A stretch of DNA of 53,875 bases from an uncultured Ruminococcus sp. Lineage in GTDB: Bacteria > Bacillota > Clostridia > Oscillospirales > Acutalibacteraceae. The notes under the pieces are model-generated. The model made no database searches and was not told where the DNA came from. It saw only the letters and a list, made by a program, of their open reading frames with translations. This document shows positions 41,914 to 49,565 of the stretch, piece by piece; position 1 is the stretch's first letter; the number at the start of each line of letters is the position of its first letter. The stretch spans positions 1 to 53,875 of the forward strand of contig CACWRT010000018.1 in NCBI GenBank assembly GCA_902763365.1, read 5' to 3'. Both the position numbers and the translations under genes were made by a program.

Positions 41914-41938
41914 AGCCCGACCGCAATCGGGCTTTTTT
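41914..41938 (+). terminator. Terminator before the small terminase gene
   Basis: AGCCCGA (41914-41920) pairs with TCGGGCT (41927-41933), followed by TTTTT. Confidence 0.75.
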
Positions 41939-42023
41939 GCTGCAATTTTTTCAATCGGGGTTTGATTATTTTTCAAACATCGTTTGATTTTTCTAATTCT
42001 TTCTGGAAGGAGGTGCTGAATCA

Positions 42024-42569
42024 GTGGCAAAAGACGGAACCAATCGCGGAGGTGCAAGACCGGGTGCAGGGCGCAAGCCAAAAGCACTGAAAGAAAAACT
42101 CGATGCCGGCAATCCCGGAAATCACCCTTTAAGTCGGCTCGATATTCCTGAAAATATCGAAGGTGTCGATATGCCAAAACCGGGCGATTATCTATCGGCA
42201 ATGCAGCGTGACGGAAAACCGCTTGGTGCTGACGAAATATATACCAAAATGTGCAGATGGCTTGGAAAGTTAGGCTGCGATAAATTGGTTAACCCTCTGC
42301 TTGTTGAGCAATATTCGATGTGTGCGGCAAGGTGGATGCAGTGTGAAGAGGCTATAACGAGATATGGTCTTGTTGGCAAGCATCCGACAGTAACAACATC
42401 GGTGGTGCAAAGCCCATTTGTTTCAATGAGCCACAGCTATCTGAAACAGGCTCAGCAGATGTGGCTGCAAATATACCAGGTGGTTAAGGAGAACTGCACT
42501 GTGGATATTGACAGCTGTGCGTTCGATGATCCGATGGAGAAGCTGCTACGTGCAAGGGAGGGAAAGTGA
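42024..42569 (+). CDS. terS: Phage terminase small subunit, P27 family
   Basis: A 181-residue DNA-packaging protein. The basic Gly-rich start 'GTNRGGARPGAGRKPKAL' and the helical 'YTKMCRWLGKLGCDKLVNPLLVEQYSMCAARWMQCEEAITRYGLV...SPFVSMSHSYLKQAQQMWLQIYQVV' are the P27/terminase_4 pattern. It recognises packaging-site DNA and hands it to the large subunit. The start is a GTG with AAGGAGGTG 6-8 bases upstream. Unusually, the large subunit gene is about 9.6 kb downstream instead of adjacent. Confidence 0.92.
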   Translation: MAKDGTNRGGARPGAGRKPKALKEKLDAGNPGNHPLSRLDIPENIEGVDMPKPGDYLSAMQRDGKPLGADEIYTKMCRWLGKLGCDKLVNPLLVEQYSMCAARWMQCEEAITRYGLVGKHPTVTTSVVQSPFVSMSHSYLKQAQQMWLQIYQVVKENCTVDIDSCAFDDPMEKLLRAREGK

Positions 42570-42706
42570 TGCAGCACAGAAAACGGTATCGTAAAACAGA
42601 CGATACAAAGAAGCACTATCAGCCTGTCCCTGTGCAGGTTATGAAGGAAAAAATATTTGACACCCGTAAGGGACTGAAAAAGTTCCTGAAACGGAAATTC
42701 GGTTAG
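42569..42706 (+). CDS. Very small basic phage protein
   Basis: A 45-residue protein, strongly basic ('MQHRKRYRKTDD' at the start, 'TRKGLKKFLKRKFG' at the end). Its ATG overlaps the terS stop (GTGATG), GGGAGGGAAAG lies just upstream, and its TAG forms part of the TAGGAGG ribosome site of the next gene. This tight coupling on both sides supports a real gene. It may bind nucleic acid; unnamed. Confidence 0.65.
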   Translation: MQHRKRYRKTDDTKKHYQPVPVQVMKEKIFDTRKGLKKFLKRKFG

Positions 42707-42718
42707 GAGGAAGAAAAT

Positions 42719-43504
42719 ATGTACGAAAAGGTGAATCCACAGCATCCTGATAAAATCGCAGATAGGATTGCTGGAGCAATAGTTGATCTGGCATACAGTA
42801 AGGAAAAGGATCCGAGAGTAGCGGTAGAGGTACTGCTCGGACACGGGGTTTGCCATATTATGGCAGAAACCTCTGCGCATTTCGATATCGGTGAAATAAC
42901 AAACATCGTCAAGCGTCTTGCACCGAAACTGACAGTTGATTATCTGGAAGTAAAGCAAGACCCTATTCTTGCAGAAAATCAGCGTGGCCGTATCCGCTGC
43001 GGAGATAACGGCATCTTCAAAGGCGTGCCTGTGACTGGTGAACAGGAGCGACTGACTGCTATTGCAAAGCAGTTTTATTTTGCTTTCGGAGAGGATGGCA
43101 AATATATTCTTGACGGTGACCGTCTTGTCATTTGTCAGAGCAATGCGGATACAGAAAATCTCCGTAAGATGTTCCCGGCGGCTGAGATAAATCCCCTCGG
43201 TGACTGGACGGGCGGAAGTAATGTTGACTGCGGAGCTACAAACCGCAAACTCGGCAGTGATATGGGCGACAGCGTTACAGGCGGCGGTCTGCATGGGAAA
43301 GATTTGTCAAAAGCTGATGTGAGCGTGAATATTTACGCTTTCCTTGAGGCACAGGCTCTTGGCAGACCGGTAGAGATCAGCTGTGCTATCGGTGATGATA
43401 CCGTTGACGGCAAGCCTTACTCCGACATAGTGGAGATCGCAAGGAAATACATACACGATCTGGGCGGCTTTGAGAAGTTCGCAGAATGGGGGTTGATCAG
43501 ATGA
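42719..43504 (+). CDS. Phage-encoded short S-adenosylmethionine synthetase
   Basis: A 261-residue MetK-like protein, versus about 390 in cellular enzymes. It keeps 'NPQHPDKIADRIAGAIVD' (ATP-binding HPDK), 'EVLLGHGVCHIMAETSA', 'GDNGIFKGVPVT' (the G-D-q-G loop), and 'KLGSDMGDSVTGGGLHGKDLSKADV' (the GGGAFSGKD phosphate loop). It would make SAM from ATP and methionine. Short phage forms are known; whether this one is active cannot be read. The next gene is a DNA methyltransferase, coupled by ATGA, so the pair plausibly supplies SAM for phage DNA methylation. Confidence 0.88.
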   Translation: MYEKVNPQHPDKIADRIAGAIVDLAYSKEKDPRVAVEVLLGHGVCHIMAETSAHFDIGEITNIVKRLAPKLTVDYLEVKQDPILAENQRGRIRCGDNGIFKGVPVTGEQERLTAIAKQFYFAFGEDGKYILDGDRLVICQSNADTENLRKMFPAAEINPLGDWTGGSNVDCGATNRKLGSDMGDSVTGGGLHGKDLSKADVSVNIYAFLEAQALGRPVEISCAIGDDTVDGKPYSDIVEIARKYIHDLGGFEKFAEWGLIR

Positions 43505-44757
43505 TAACGACAACGCAGATGCAGCTTGTGGATATCAATAAGCTGATACCCTATGTGAACAATGCCCGGACGCACTCGCCGGAGCAGATAACGAAACTGC
43601 GCTCAAGCCTGCGTGAGTTTGGGTTTGTGAGTCCTGTGATAATTGACCGTGAGTATAATATCCTCTGCGGTCACGGCAGAGTTTGTGCTGCTAAGGAAGA
43701 AGGAGTGAACGAGGTACCCTGTGTATTTGTTGAGCATCTTTCCGAAGCACAGAAGAAAGCGTATATACTCGCCGATAACAGGATGTCGCTCGATGCCGGA
43801 TGGGATGACGAGCTTCTGAAAGTAGAAATGGCATCCTTACAGGAAATGGGCTTTGATGTCGGTATGACAGGCTTCGATGAAAGCGAGCTTGCTGACCTGT
43901 TTGCTGATGATAATAATACAAGCGCAAAGGATGATGATTTTGATTTGACTGCCGCACTTGAAAAAGCGGCATTTGTTCAGCGAGGAGATATATGGACTGT
44001 CGGCAGACACAGACTGATGTGCGGCGATGCAACTTCCGCAGAGGATGTCGCTGCCCTTATGAGCGGCACAAAGGCAAATCTCATTCTGACTGACCCACCG
44101 TATGGAGTCTCTTTTCGCAGCTCCTCCGGCTTGACTATCCAGAATGACAGTATGAAAAACGAGGAGTTTTATAATTTTCTCCTTTCTGCCTTTCAGTGTA
44201 TGGTCGAACACCTTGAAAGCGGTGGTGCTGCTTATGTATTTCACGCTGATACCGAAGGGCAGAATTTCCGCAGGGCTTTTGTTGATGCCGGACTGCATCT
44301 TGCCGGGTGCTGTATCTGGGTAAAGGACAGTCTGGTGCTTGGCCGCTCCGATTATCAGTGGCAGCACGAGCCGGTGCTTTACGGCTTTATGCAAAATGGA
44401 AAGCACAAGTGGTATTCAGACCGCAAGCAGACTACTATCTGGAATTTCGCAAAGCCAAAGCGTAATGCCGATCATCCTACATCCAAGCCACTTGACCTTC
44501 TGAGCTATCCTATCGGCAATTCAACACAGGAAAATGCGGTAGTCATTGACACCTTCGGAGGCAGCGGCTCTACCCTTATGGCTTGTGAGAAAATGAACAG
44601 GATATGCTGCACGATGGAGCTTGATGAGAAATACGCCTCCGTTATTCTTCGCAGATATGTAGAGGATACAGGTGATGCAGACGGGGTGTATGTAATCCGC
44701 AACGGAAAAAAGATACCTTATTCCGATCTCGTGAAAGAGGTGGAGCGTAGTGGCTAA
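43501..44757 (+). CDS. ParB-like nuclease domain / DNA methyltransferase fusion
   Basis: A 418-residue fusion. Residues 1-110 form a ParB/sulfiredoxin-like domain ('VDINKLIPYVNNARTHSPEQITKLRSSLREFGFVSPVIIDREYNILCGHGR'). The rest is an N4/N6-type methyltransferase in beta order: 'NLILTDPPYGVSF' (motif IV, about residue 197) before 'VIDTFGGSGSTLMACEKMNR' (motif I, about 351). It probably methylates phage DNA to escape host restriction, pertinent beside the type I system in this genome. It starts at ATG 43501, overlapping the metK stop. A bidirectional terminator follows. Confidence 0.93.
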   Translation: MITTTQMQLVDINKLIPYVNNARTHSPEQITKLRSSLREFGFVSPVIIDREYNILCGHGRVCAAKEEGVNEVPCVFVEHLSEAQKKAYILADNRMSLDAGWDDELLKVEMASLQEMGFDVGMTGFDESELADLFADDNNTSAKDDDFDLTAALEKAAFVQRGDIWTVGRHRLMCGDATSAEDVAALMSGTKANLILTDPPYGVSFRSSSGLTIQNDSMKNEEFYNFLLSAFQCMVEHLESGGAAYVFHADTEGQNFRRAFVDAGLHLAGCCIWVKDSLVLGRSDYQWQHEPVLYGFMQNGKHKWYSDRKQTTIWNFAKPKRNADHPTSKPLDLLSYPIGNSTQENAVVIDTFGGSGSTLMACEKMNRICCTMELDEKYASVILRRYVEDTGDADGVYVIRNGKKIPYSDLVKEVERSG

Positions 44758-44764
44758 TAAAGAA

Positions 44765-44803
44765 CTGACCCTCGGAAGTCTTTTTTCAGGCTCCGGGGGT
44801 CAG
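44765..44803. terminator. Bidirectional terminator between convergent genes
   Basis: CTGACCCTCGG (44765-44775) pairs with CCGGGGGTCAG (44793-44803), one mismatch. It separates the plus-strand methyltransferase from the minus-strand membrane-protein gene and lies right at the boundary of the reversed cassette. Confidence 0.65.
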
Positions 44804-44838
44804 CTTTGAAACATTTTTATTCTATTTTCAAATAGACG

Positions 44839-46245
44839 TTATCCTATCAGTTTACTTTCAATTATCCACATCTTTACAGGTTCGATTTCAATTTTTAGTT
44901 TATCATCGGAAGATAATTGTTCAAAATAACTATCATAAATGTAGCATGAAACTCTGATATCTTGATTAACACAATCCAAGAAACCAACTTTTTCAAGCTT
45001 TTTTATTTCGTATTGTATGCTATCTATTCTTCCTGAAGTTAATCTGCTTTCATCAAATCCAGGGGCACAATAAAAACCTTCACCTATAGTATTACCAGAA
45101 GAATTTTTTACCACTATTCTGAGAGAACCGTCAAGAATAGCCTTTTTCTTAAACAAGGTTACAGGCCTTACTGATTCAATACGAAAAGTCACTACTACTG
45201 ATTTAGATGTAGAATTACCTGATTTTGGAGCATATATTTTATATGAAGGAGTAGATATGGAAAGCATCTGAAATTTTTCGTTTATATTTTGTTCATCATA
45301 AACAAGCCCTTTAACATATTCGATTCTACGTTCAAGAGAATATTGTTTGCCTCTTGAATCAAGCAAAACCTTCTGATGGTAGTCATAAGAATCTCTTGCA
45401 TTTGCTCTTGATTGAGCTGCTTCTGCTTCTGCCCTTGCATTTTCTATTTCGGTGTTAATAGCAGTTGCAATCCCTGCACCAGGACCTGCCAACCCATTAG
45501 CAATACCGCCAAGAATTGCTGAATCACTCTTTTGGGCACGATAACGCATTGTGTCAGAAGCACCTGCCATTCCTGAAATGGAAAGAGCAGAGTTGAATGC
45601 ACAAGCTGCATGAATTGTTTTAATTCCATAAAGATACTTATCTGTTGGAGATGTTTCAGCTTTTTCTTTGTTTTCATTATTTTTTTTCGCTTCATATTCT
45701 CTTGATCGTTTAAGCTTTCTTTCTTTTTGTTCCTGGAATAATAACTGACCTTTGGCATACCATTCTTTTGCTTGTTTAATATCTGTAATTCCATACATCC
45801 TCGAAATAATCATAAGACCATCTATGTCCTCAACTGAATCCAGACTATATATTCCATTTTCAAAGCATTTTGAATAAATGGCTAATGAATTTTTTTCGAT
45901 AAAATCGGATACAATTGATTCAGCTTCTTTCCGTGCTTGTTCTTTCATATTTTTCGCTGACATCAGTTTTGTTAAAACAAACATAAAGACAGAAAACAAA
46001 ATAACTATCAAATTAAACAGAAGAAAAAATGGGCTATTGATAATAGCGTTGTTCTTCCATGCTGTTGAACCTATTAACATCATTATTCCCGAAACAAAGA
46101 ATATTACCGAAAAAACAATACTACGCCACTCGAAGAAATGGGATTTTTCGGCTATTATAAAAATAAAGAAAGGGATCAAAACGACCAGAAATAACACTAC
46201 TCCCAGTACTTCCAGAATCATAAGAATTTCCATATGTTCATTCAC
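44839..46245 (-). CDS. Membrane protein with coiled coil and C-terminal beta domain (HEPN partner)
   Basis: A 468-residue protein of unknown family. Three membrane helices are clear (about 9-31, 43-61, 70-91). A charged helical region (95-210) follows, then a Gly/Ala-rich hydrophobic hairpin ('SAILGGIANGLAGPGAGIATAI', about 245-266), a second coiled coil (270-320) and a C-terminal beta-rich domain with 'VVVTFRIESVRPVTLFKKKAILDGSLRIVV'. The middle hairpin could insert into a membrane or form an oligomer. It overlaps the HEPN-like gene by 8 bases with AAGGAGAGTGA before the ATG, so the two are one unit, reversed relative to the prophage. A membrane effector or anchor of an RNA-targeting defence pair is my inference. 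Confidence 0.65.
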   Translation of the reverse strand: MNEHMEILMILEVLGVVLFLVVLIPFFIFIIAEKSHFFEWRSIVFSVIFFVSGIMMLIGSTAWKNNAIINSPFFLLFNLIVILFSVFMFVLTKLMSAKNMKEQARKEAESIVSDFIEKNSLAIYSKCFENGIYSLDSVEDIDGLMIISRMYGITDIKQAKEWYAKGQLLFQEQKERKLKRSREYEAKKNNENKEKAETSPTDKYLYGIKTIHAACAFNSALSISGMAGASDTMRYRAQKSDSAILGGIANGLAGPGAGIATAINTEIENARAEAEAAQSRANARDSYDYHQKVLLDSRGKQYSLERRIEYVKGLVYDEQNINEKFQMLSISTPSYKIYAPKSGNSTSKSVVVTFRIESVRPVTLFKKKAILDGSLRIVVKNSSGNTIGEGFYCAPGFDESRLTSGRIDSIQYEIKKLEKVGFLDCVNQDIRVSCYIYDSYFEQLSSDDKLKIEIEPVKMWIIESKLIG

Positions 46246-46699
46246 TCTCCTTATTACTTACACTATCAAAATGCCTGTTTATTATTCTGACCTTGTTGTC
46301 CAGTATTCTCACAAGCTCTATCCCTTGTTCAGCAACATTTTTAACATGCTCATTGTCATATGGTATTTTTGCAAGTGCATGTATAAGTCTGTCACGTTCT
46401 CTTTTCCATTCTAATATCTGGTCAAGTAATTCCTCTGTTATTCTTTCACGTACATAGCTATTTGTAAATGCTGGGTTTTTCCGCATTTTCTCAATTTTTC
46501 TTGCTAAGCTCAATTCATTTCCTTTGCTATCCTGATACTTGACACCTGCGTGGACAAGAGCAGATAAACACCGATCTTCAATTATTGCATACTCAATAAA
46601 GATAGCCTGATAATAAAACTCCGACTTCATTGCTTTTGACAGATTCGCTTTCATGGCTTTATATGCTTCGTACTTATCCATATTTTTTTCTGATTCCAC
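46238..46699 (-). CDS. HEPN-like protein (putative RNase)
   Basis: A 153-residue, wholly helical protein. Near residues 113-119 it carries 'RDRLIHALA', matching the R-(N/D)-x3-H catalytic motif of HEPN ribonucleases; an upstream helix with 'IEYAIIEDRCLSALV' fits the conserved acidic helix of the fold. HEPN proteins cut RNA in toxin-antitoxin, abortive-infection and CRISPR systems. No antitoxin (MNT-type nucleotidyltransferase) is adjacent; the partner is a membrane protein. Start is a GTG at 46699 with GGGAGG about 10 bases upstream. A promoter, a 32-codon leader ORF and a terminator-like hairpin precede it. The family call rests on motif and helix pattern. Confidence 0.65.
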   Translation of the reverse strand: MESEKNMDKYEAYKAMKANLSKAMKSEFYYQAIFIEYAIIEDRCLSALVHAGVKYQDSKGNELSLARKIEKMRKNPAFTNSYVRERITEELLDQILEWKRERDRLIHALAKIPYDNEHVKNVAEQGIELVRILDNKVRIINRHFDSVSNKESE

Positions 46700-46730
46700 A
46701 GTTATTCCAACCTCCCTTGCAAACGCAAAA

Positions 46731-46766
46731 CGGCACAGCCCACCAATTAAAAAGTGGACTGTGCCG
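46731..46766 (-). promoter_or_regulatory. Attenuator-like hairpin in the leader of the HEPN gene
   Basis: CGGCACAG(C/T)CCAC arms (46731-46743 and 46754-46766) pair over 13 bp with one G-U. On the minus strand TTTTG follows. The 5' arm lies inside the leader ORF and the ORF's TAA (46747-46749) sits in the loop. Confidence 0.7.
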
Positions 46767-46845
46767 AATTATTTTCAGAAAAAGCTTGACAAGTCAGACA
46801 GAAAGGCTTAGTGTTGATCGATTGATTGATTGCCTTTGCTGTCAT
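46747..46845 (-). CDS. Leader peptide ORF upstream of the HEPN gene
   Basis: A 32-codon ORF beginning MTAKAINQSIN, with the core TKPFCLTCQAFSENN, and an AAAGGAG ribosome site about 8 bases upstream. It ends inside the loop of the hairpin before the HEPN gene, so a ribosome reaching the stop would cover the 5' arm of the hairpin. This is the geometry of translation-controlled attenuation. The two cysteines sit as CLTC. No function beyond cis regulation is suggested. Confidence 0.55.
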   Translation of the reverse strand: MTAKAINQSINTKPFCLTCQAFSENNSAQSTF

Positions 46846-46881
46846 TTTTTGTCGCTCCTTTCCATTTATTTACATAATGTC

Positions 46882-46910
46882 ATTTTATAGTTTTTTTACA
46901 CAAAAGTCAA
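46882..46910 (-). promoter_or_regulatory. Promoter of the HEPN cassette
   Basis: TTGACT (46910-46905), 17-base spacer, TAAAAT (46887-46882) on the minus strand. Confidence 0.65.
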
Positions 46911-46952
46911 GTGAATTTGAAATATTTTGCACATTTTTGTGTACTGTGTAGA

Positions 46953-47006
46953 TTTCGCCTGAAATCGGCATTAACAGTTGACTTTCAGGCGAAAAAGAGT
47001 GATATA
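46953..47006 (+). promoter_or_regulatory. Phage repeated promoter, copy 1, with overlapping operator
   Basis: TTGACT (46978-46983), 17-base spacer, GATATA (47001-47006). A perfect 12-bp inverted repeat TTTCGCCTGAAA / TTTCAGGCGAAA (46953-46964 and 46983-46994) overlaps the -35 and spacer, a typical repressor position. Confidence 0.65.
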
Positions 47007-47037
47007 TGTACTTACCAAAAAAGAGGAGGTACTCAAA

Positions 47038-47778
47038 ATGAGGATCGAGTTCAACAGAACAGGAGCAGAGCGCAAAGAACTGGCAAAAGCTATAGCGGAG
47101 TTTACGGAAGGCGAAGTACGATATCTTGGTGCCCCGACATTCGCATATCAGGTAGATACCATCAATATCGACAAAAGCGGATGCCTCAGCTTTGATGATG
47201 GTGTGGAGGAGGAATACTTCAATGATTTAGTAGAATTTCTCGCACAGAAAGGCTTTGAAGGAACTACCTCAGAATCGCCCGACACGGCGGCTGAAAGCGA
47301 AGCCGAAGAAGTATCCGCAGAAACCGAAACAAGCGAACACAAGCCCACACAGGGGGAACAGTGCGAAAGCATTGACCTTACGATAACACTGCCGCTGGAA
47401 AGCGTGGCGGTCGGAAACCTTACGAAGATCCTTGAAGCAAAGGGAAACCTTATCAAAAAGGCACTCGGTGTGGATGACCTGAAAATCGAACAGAACGAGG
47501 ATGTCGGAACGGTATCATTTCCTTGGTTCTCCGAGGTAATGCCTGACGAGGTCAAAGCCTACACCCATTTCATTACAGCTCTTTGCAAAATGTCAAAGGA
47601 TGCGAAAAGAGTGACCGCTAAGGAAAAGGATGTTGATAACGAGAAGTACGCTTTCAGATGTTTTTTGCTAAGATTAGGTTTTATCGGAGCAGAGTACAAA
47701 GCGGAAAGAAAGATACTTCTCCGAAACCTTGACGGCTCGTCAGCATTCAAAGCAGGAAGGGACGGTGAACAGAAATGA
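47038..47778 (+). CDS. Conserved mobile-element protein (often annotated 'virulence')
   Basis: A 246-residue protein found across Firmicute prophages and conjugative elements. The N-terminal domain reads 'MRIEFNRTGAERKELAKAIAEF', 'VRYLGAPTFAYQVDTINIDKSG'; an acidic linker follows (residues 85-125); the central part is 'ITLPLESVAVGNLTKILEAKGNLIKKALGVDDL'. It ends 'LLRLGFIGAEYKAERKILLRNLDG', a tail also present in the amidoligase gene downstream. Function unknown. ATG at 47038 after GAGGAGGTAC. Its promoter belongs to the repeated set, with an overlapping inverted repeat. Confidence 0.75.
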   Translation: MRIEFNRTGAERKELAKAIAEFTEGEVRYLGAPTFAYQVDTINIDKSGCLSFDDGVEEEYFNDLVEFLAQKGFEGTTSESPDTAAESEAEEVSAETETSEHKPTQGEQCESIDLTITLPLESVAVGNLTKILEAKGNLIKKALGVDDLKIEQNEDVGTVSFPWFSEVMPDEVKAYTHFITALCKMSKDAKRVTAKEKDVDNEKYAFRCFLLRLGFIGAEYKAERKILLRNLDGSSAFKAGRDGEQK

Positions 47779-48167
47779 GATTTCCGACAAGCGAAGAAGT
47801 GGAAAGATTAAAAAAACAATACCCTGTCGGAACGAGAATAGTCCTCTGCAAAATGGATGACGATCAGGTACCGCCTGTCGGTACTAAGGGAACAGTGAAG
47901 GGCGTTGATGATATCGGCAGCCTGATAGTAAAATGGGACAACGGCTGTGGTCTGAATGTCGCTTACGGCGTGGACGAGGTAGAAAAGCTCGACAGCGTTA
48001 CGACCGTCTGCTACGGTCAGGAGCGTGTCTGGGACAGCCGGACAGAAGCGAAGGATTATTTTCTCGATGGCATATTCGCATCTGAGGGCAGCGAGCGTGA
48101 ACGGTACGCTTTCATCTACGCCAAGCTGATCCTGGGGTACGATTATTGCACTGATGAAGTGGATTAA
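47775..48167 (+). CDS. DUF4314 protein
   Basis: A 130-residue protein. Residues 1-75 are the DUF4314 domain ('LKKQYPVGTRIVLCKMDDDQVPPVGTKGTVKGVDDIGSLIVKWDNGCGLNV'), a small SH3-like beta barrel common in mobile elements and usually near amidoligase or 'virulence' genes. A C-terminal segment with 'RDYFLDGIFASEGSERERY'-like sequence (DUF3849-type region, about 85-125) follows. It overlaps the previous gene by four bases (ATGA). Perhaps a binding module; role unknown. Confidence 0.8.
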   Translation: MRFPTSEEVERLKKQYPVGTRIVLCKMDDDQVPPVGTKGTVKGVDDIGSLIVKWDNGCGLNVAYGVDEVEKLDSVTTVCYGQERVWDSRTEAKDYFLDGIFASEGSERERYAFIYAKLILGYDYCTDEVD

Positions 48168-48239
48168 ACCACCATAATATACACAACTTCCTCCGAAAAA
48201 CAGCCCTTATGATTGGTGGATATACATCTCAAATATTGC

Positions 48240-48268
48240 TTGATATAGTGTGCAATCAGAGTTAATAT
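48240..48268 (+). promoter_or_regulatory. Phage repeated promoter, copy 2
   Basis: TTGATA (48240-48245), 17-base spacer, TAATAT (48263-48268), drives the amidoligase gene. Upstream sequence from 48179 resembles that of copy 4 but its inverted repeat has decayed. Confidence 0.7.
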
Positions 48269-48315
48269 ACACATACCGAAAGGGAAAACAAAACCAAAAA
48301 ACGGAGGAAACCACC

Positions 48316-49317
48316 ATGAATACTAAGGTTGCAAGACAGATAGAGGAAATGAAAAAGCAGACCATCGGGGTCGAAGTAGAGATGAACAGCATCACAAGAG
48401 AAAAGGCAGCCAAGACCGCCGCAGAGTTCTTCGGAACAAGAAGATACCAGAACACAGCAGGCCGCAACGGATACAGCACCTGGTCAGCATGGGATGCTGA
48501 GGGCAGAGAGTGGAAATTCCAGAAGGATGTCAGCATCAGCGGAGCGGACAGCGAAAAATGCGAACTGGTAACTCCGATCCTTCACTACAGCGACATTGAA
48601 ACCCTGCAGGAACTGATCAGAAAGCTCCGCAAGGCAGGAGCAAAAAGCGATGCGACAAGGGGCTGCGGAGTACACATTCACATCGGAGCAAACGGTCACA
48701 CAGCACAGACCCTCAGAAATTTAGCGAATCTGATGGCCTCACACGAACGCCTGATCGCAACAGCCCTGAAAATAAACGAAGGCAGAATGAGCCGCTACTG
48801 CAGAACGGTCAATCCGAATTTCCTCGCAAAGCTCAACAGCAAAAAGCCGAAAACAATGAGCCAGCTTGCAGACATCTGGTACGAGGGCAACGGTGCAAAT
48901 TACGGCAGAAGCCACCACTACAACGACAGCCGCTACCATATGCTCAACCTCCACGCAACCTTTACAAAAGGCACGGTTGAATTCAGACTTTTTCAATTCG
49001 ATGCACCAAGCGGCGGCAAGCAGAACGGCCTTCACGCAGGACAGCTCAAGAGCTACATTCAGCTTTGCCTTGCACTCAGCGAGATGGCAAAGATCGTCCG
49101 AACAGCAAGCCCGAAATTCGCAATGAGAACCTGGCTTTTAAGGCTCGGATTCATTGGTGAGGAATATAAAAAAGTGTGTAGCTTACAGGGCAACTACACA
49201 CCAAATTTGTTTTTAAAAGATTTAATTATGAGACGAAGTAACCAAAAAAATGTCGAAACAAAGGAATACCCATACAATATCCCTGTTATCAATCTTTTTA
49301 TATTATTGGATTTATAA
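48316..49317 (+). CDS. Phage amidoligase (Amidoligase_2), 3' end replaced
   Basis: A glutamine-synthetase-fold ligase: 'QTIGVEVEMNSI' (the G-x-E-x-E metal site, about residues 16-20), 'RGCGVHIHIGANGH' (about 117), 'GTVEFRLFQFD' (about 220). Such enzymes are predicted to form amide bonds on peptides or proteins. After 'FAMRTWLLRLGFIGEEYK' (about residue 285) the normal tail is lost; the last 30 or so codons (from about 49168) read backwards through the end of an inserted minus-strand cassette. The catalytic core is complete, so activity may survive. ATG at 48316 follows GGAGGAAACCACC. It is one of the genes under the repeated promoter. Confidence 0.85.
   Translation: MNTKVARQIEEMKKQTIGVEVEMNSITREKAAKTAAEFFGTRRYQNTAGRNGYSTWSAWDAEGREWKFQKDVSISGADSEKCELVTPILHYSDIETLQELIRKLRKAGAKSDATRGCGVHIHIGANGHTAQTLRNLANLMASHERLIATALKINEGRMSRYCRTVNPNFLAKLNSKKPKTMSQLADIWYEGNGANYGRSHHYNDSRYHMLNLHATFTKGTVEFRLFQFDAPSGGKQNGLHAGQLKSYIQLCLALSEMAKIVRTASPKFAMRTWLLRLGFIGEEYKKVCSLQGNYTPNLFLKDLIMRRSNQKNVETKEYPYNIPVINLFILLDL
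49168..49201 (-). terminator. Terminator of the inserted cassette
   Basis: GTGTGTAG (minus strand, 49201-49194) pairs with CTACACAC (49181-49174), followed by TTTTTT (49173-49168). It includes the stop of the DUF2085 gene and marks the junction with the amidoligase gene. Confidence 0.75.
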
Positions 49318-49565
49318 GTGGTAAAATATTGAATGCTTCCATCCATTATTAGTGGTATCATAAGCAATGAATTATGTAAACGAAATCTAAGAAATGGAGA
49401 AAGAAATAATCCAAAAAGATTACCTATGAGTATACCTGTACATCTAGCACACAAAGGTAACTGGTAACCATTTATAAAAAAACTTCTTTCTGGCATTTGA
49501 TGACATTTACAATACTTTTGGCAGTATTCCATGCAACATATCCATATTCTATCCTTTTTATTCAT
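49194..49565 (-). CDS. DUF2085 membrane protein
   Basis: A 123-residue protein with 'CHQMPERSFFINGYQLPLCARCTGILIGNLFGLF', the DUF2085 signature: C-H-Q-x-P-x-R-S-F and L-C-x-R-C-x-G. Two or three membrane helices follow ('LIPLIMDGSIQYF...LIKSF'). The conserved Cys and His suggest metal binding at the membrane. Encoded opposite to the phage genes and coupled by ATGA overlap to the zinc-ribbon gene. It is chromosomal cargo in many anaerobes; its role is unknown. Confidence 0.85.
   Translation of the reverse strand: MNKKDRIWICCMEYCQKYCKCHQMPERSFFINGYQLPLCARCTGILIGNLFGLFLSPFLRFRLHNSLLMIPLIMDGSIQYFTTYKSNNIKRLITGILYGYSFVSTFFWLLRLIIKSFKNKFGV

Noticed and set aside
42719..43504. Housekeeping metK of the host
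   Set aside because: It is about 130 residues short, lies inside the phage packaging region and overlaps a phage methyltransferase gene.
44839..46699. Type II toxin-antitoxin of the HEPN-MNT kind
   Set aside because: The partner is a 468-residue membrane protein without nucleotidyltransferase motifs.
48250..48315. Longer N-terminus for the amidoligase
   Set aside because: The upstream frame lies in the promoter and leader; the ATG at 48316 has the ribosome site shared by the other regulon genes.
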